DNA of 8,055 bases from an uncultured Clostridia bacterium. GTDB taxonomy: Bacteria > Bacillota > Clostridia > UBA1381. Each line of letters starts with the position of its first letter. Position 1 is the stretch's first letter. Under the pieces are notes generated by a model. It saw only the letters and a program-made list of their open reading frames with translations, was not told the origin of the DNA and ran no database searches. Position numbers and translations under genes: made by a program. Below are positions 6,747 through 8,055 of this stretch, one piece after another. The stretch covers positions 1 through 8,055 of the forward strand of contig CAMFCK010000027.1 in NCBI GenBank assembly GCA_945948775.1. The letters are read 5' to 3'.

Positions 6747-8055
6747 TCAATCACGCTCCGCCAAAAATGCATCATACTGCTTTTGCACCTCTGCGCGTAC
6801 CTTTTCAATTCCGGCGGTATTGAGCTTGCTCATATACTCGTCCCAGTATTCTTCTCTTGCTACAGTTCCGAATTCAACCTTTGCCTTGTACTCTGAATTC
6901 ACATTAACTATATTGGCAATTTCTGTTGTAATTGCATCGGTATTAATTACAAATCCAAGTGCCGGGGATTTAATAGCCTCATCATTCATTTTCTTCGTTT
7001 CATCCCATACGGTAAGCTCCTGTCCCTCAATCAGCAATGAGTTGAATTGATTTCCGTATCTCCACGCACCTGAACCGACGTCATCATAGCCGGAATCCTT
7101 TATTTCTGTTATTGTTCCGTCCGTATTCACTTTATAGTCAGTTCCCTCAATACCCCAGCAAAGCAGGTTGTACAGCTCTTTATTTGAGTTCAGCATATAA
7201 ATAAGCTTTACGGCTGCTTCGGGGTTTTTAGAATTTGCACCTACCGAAAGCATCGTTAAAAGCGGATTTGTTCTTGCCACATACGGCTGTGCCATAAGCG
7301 AATATACCATTTCCTCGCCCATATCAGCAGCGTCTAACGGCGCCTGACCCGGCTTCCATGTTGTCTGATAAAATGCATACTGGCGCTGCTCATCAGCAGA
7401 TGTAAGAGCATTTCCCTTGCTTGCTATATCGCTTCTGATATAGCCCTTCTCATACCATTCTCTTACATAATCCACTCCAAGCTTAAATTCCTCTGTATCC
7501 TTTATGCTAACAATCTCATTTGACGTGCCGTCCTTTCTGATACCGACTCCGGCTATCAGCTCTTCATATACATTTGATGCAGAAAAACTCGAACCCGGGT
7601 TTATTGTATAAAGATCCGGCATCTTCGATTTCGCTTTTTCCAATTCCTCTGTGACCTTATCAAGGTACGCCCTTGCAGTCTCTGCGTCATTAACTTTGAG
7701 CGCCAATTCTTCCATACCCTCCAAATCAATGCCGCACTCATCAGCCACCGATTTTCTTATTGTTACCGCCAACGGATTGGATACCACCTGTGCATTGGGG
7801 ATTCCGTAAATTTTTCCGTTTATATATGCCGACTCAAGAAAATAGTCCTCTACCACATCGCTCATCTTTACCGATGTGCCGTCCTTCATTTCAATATTAT
7901 CAACATAGTCGCTTATATCCATAAGACCTCCCAACGAAACCGCTGTTTCATAATCGTTGAGATATCCGGTCCAGATTACGTCAAACTTTTCGCCTGCCGC
8001 CATCTTCATTTTTGCTTTTTCCTTAAAAGAAGCTGTGTCTATGTACTCAATCTCC
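6747..8055 (-). CDS. Extracellular solute-binding protein, LplA/LipO-like lipoprotein family (N-terminus beyond window)
   Basis: The frame stays open to the right edge, adding 15 residues before the first internal ATG at 8009, so the gene is partial at its 5' end and the true start is outside. The visible part has 435 residues. Family members are usually about 500-560 long, so the signal peptide, lipobox cysteine and first strand are missing. Seen: FDVIWTGYLNDY and LGGLMDISDYVD early on, as in sugar-binding proteins of ABC importers; INGKIYGIPNAQ in the middle; SVGANSKNPEAAVKLIYML and ELYNLLCWGIEG at about 270-305; and a C-terminal region typical of the DUF3502 domain, ending AFLAERD. It should be a lipid-anchored receptor on the outside of the membrane that passes an oligosaccharide to the two permeases encoded next. 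The family is clear from motif pattern and neighbours; the ligand cannot be predicted. Confidence 0.93.
   Translation of the reverse strand, partial: EIEYIDTASFKEKAKMKMAAGEKFDVIWTGYLNDYETAVSLGGLMDISDYVDNIEMKDGTSVKMSDVVEDYFLESAYINGKIYGIPNAQVVSNPLAVTIRKSVADECGIDLEGMEELALKVNDAETARAYLDKVTEELEKAKSKMPDLYTINPGSSFSASNVYEELIAGVGIRKDGTSNEIVSIKDTEEFKLGVDYVREWYEKGYIRSDIASKGNALTSADEQRQYAFYQTTWKPGQAPLDAADMGEEMVYSLMAQPYVARTNPLLTMLSVGANSKNPEAAVKLIYMLNSNKELYNLLCWGIEGTDYKVNTDGTITEIKDSGYDDVGSGAWRYGNQFNSLLIEGQELTVWDETKKMNDEAIKSPALGFVINTDAITTEIANIVNVNSEYKAKVEFGTVAREEYWDEYMSKLNTAGIEKVRAEVQKQYDAFLAERD

Noticed and set aside
1..8055. CRISPR arrays, tRNA or rRNA genes, insertion sequences, phage or defence genes
   Set aside because: No short regularly spaced repeats, cloverleaf sequences, transposase motifs or terminal inverted repeats were seen. 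The only long repeat is the in-frame module repeat of the secreted protein.

Overview
The window holds six genes, all on the minus strand and apparently one operon, read from right to left: (1) a sugar-type extracellular solute-binding protein, cut at its N-terminal end by the right edge; (2) and (3) two LplB/LplC-type ABC transporter permeases; (4) a 940-residue glycoside hydrolase family 2 enzyme without a signal peptide; (5) a 271-residue protein resembling the two-domain GNAT-like acyltransferase family (NAT_N/GNAT_C type); (6) a secreted modular protein with a signal peptide, a jelly-roll/Ig-like module and the start of a second copy of that module, cut by the left edge.

The organism looks like a member of the Bacillota, most likely a Clostridia-type gut or rumen anaerobe. 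The reasons are the moderately AT-rich sequence, strong AGGAGG-like ribosome binding sites before most genes, the LplA/LplB/LplC-type transporter (typical of Bacillota), and a secreted modular protein with a Gram-positive-style signal peptide. I cannot name a genus.

Layout: genes are tightly packed. Gaps are 99 nt (binding protein to permease 1), 14 nt (permease 1 to 2), 50 nt (permease 2 to GH2), 7 nt (GH2 to acyltransferase-like) and 23 nt (acyltransferase-like to secreted protein). No intrinsic terminator is visible between them. The 99-nt gap carries a perfect 14-bp hairpin without a T-run. This is the usual place for an RNA structure that keeps binding-protein expression above that of the permeases. 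There is no gene-free stretch over 300 bases: the leftmost 1.07 kb is fully occupied by the open minus-strand frame of the secreted protein.

Likely teamwork (inference): the secreted modular protein binds or acts on a polysaccharide outside the cell. The binding protein and two permeases import an oligosaccharide, powered by a shared ATPase encoded elsewhere, since none is visible here. The cytoplasmic GH2 enzyme then cleaves it. The role of the acyltransferase-like protein is unknown. The substrate cannot be read from the sequence. The points most worth a second look are the exact 891-bp repeat in the secreted protein, the divergent active-site strand of the GH2 enzyme, the acyltransferase-like gene inside a sugar operon, and the intercistronic hairpin that could alternatively pair with the next ribosome binding site.
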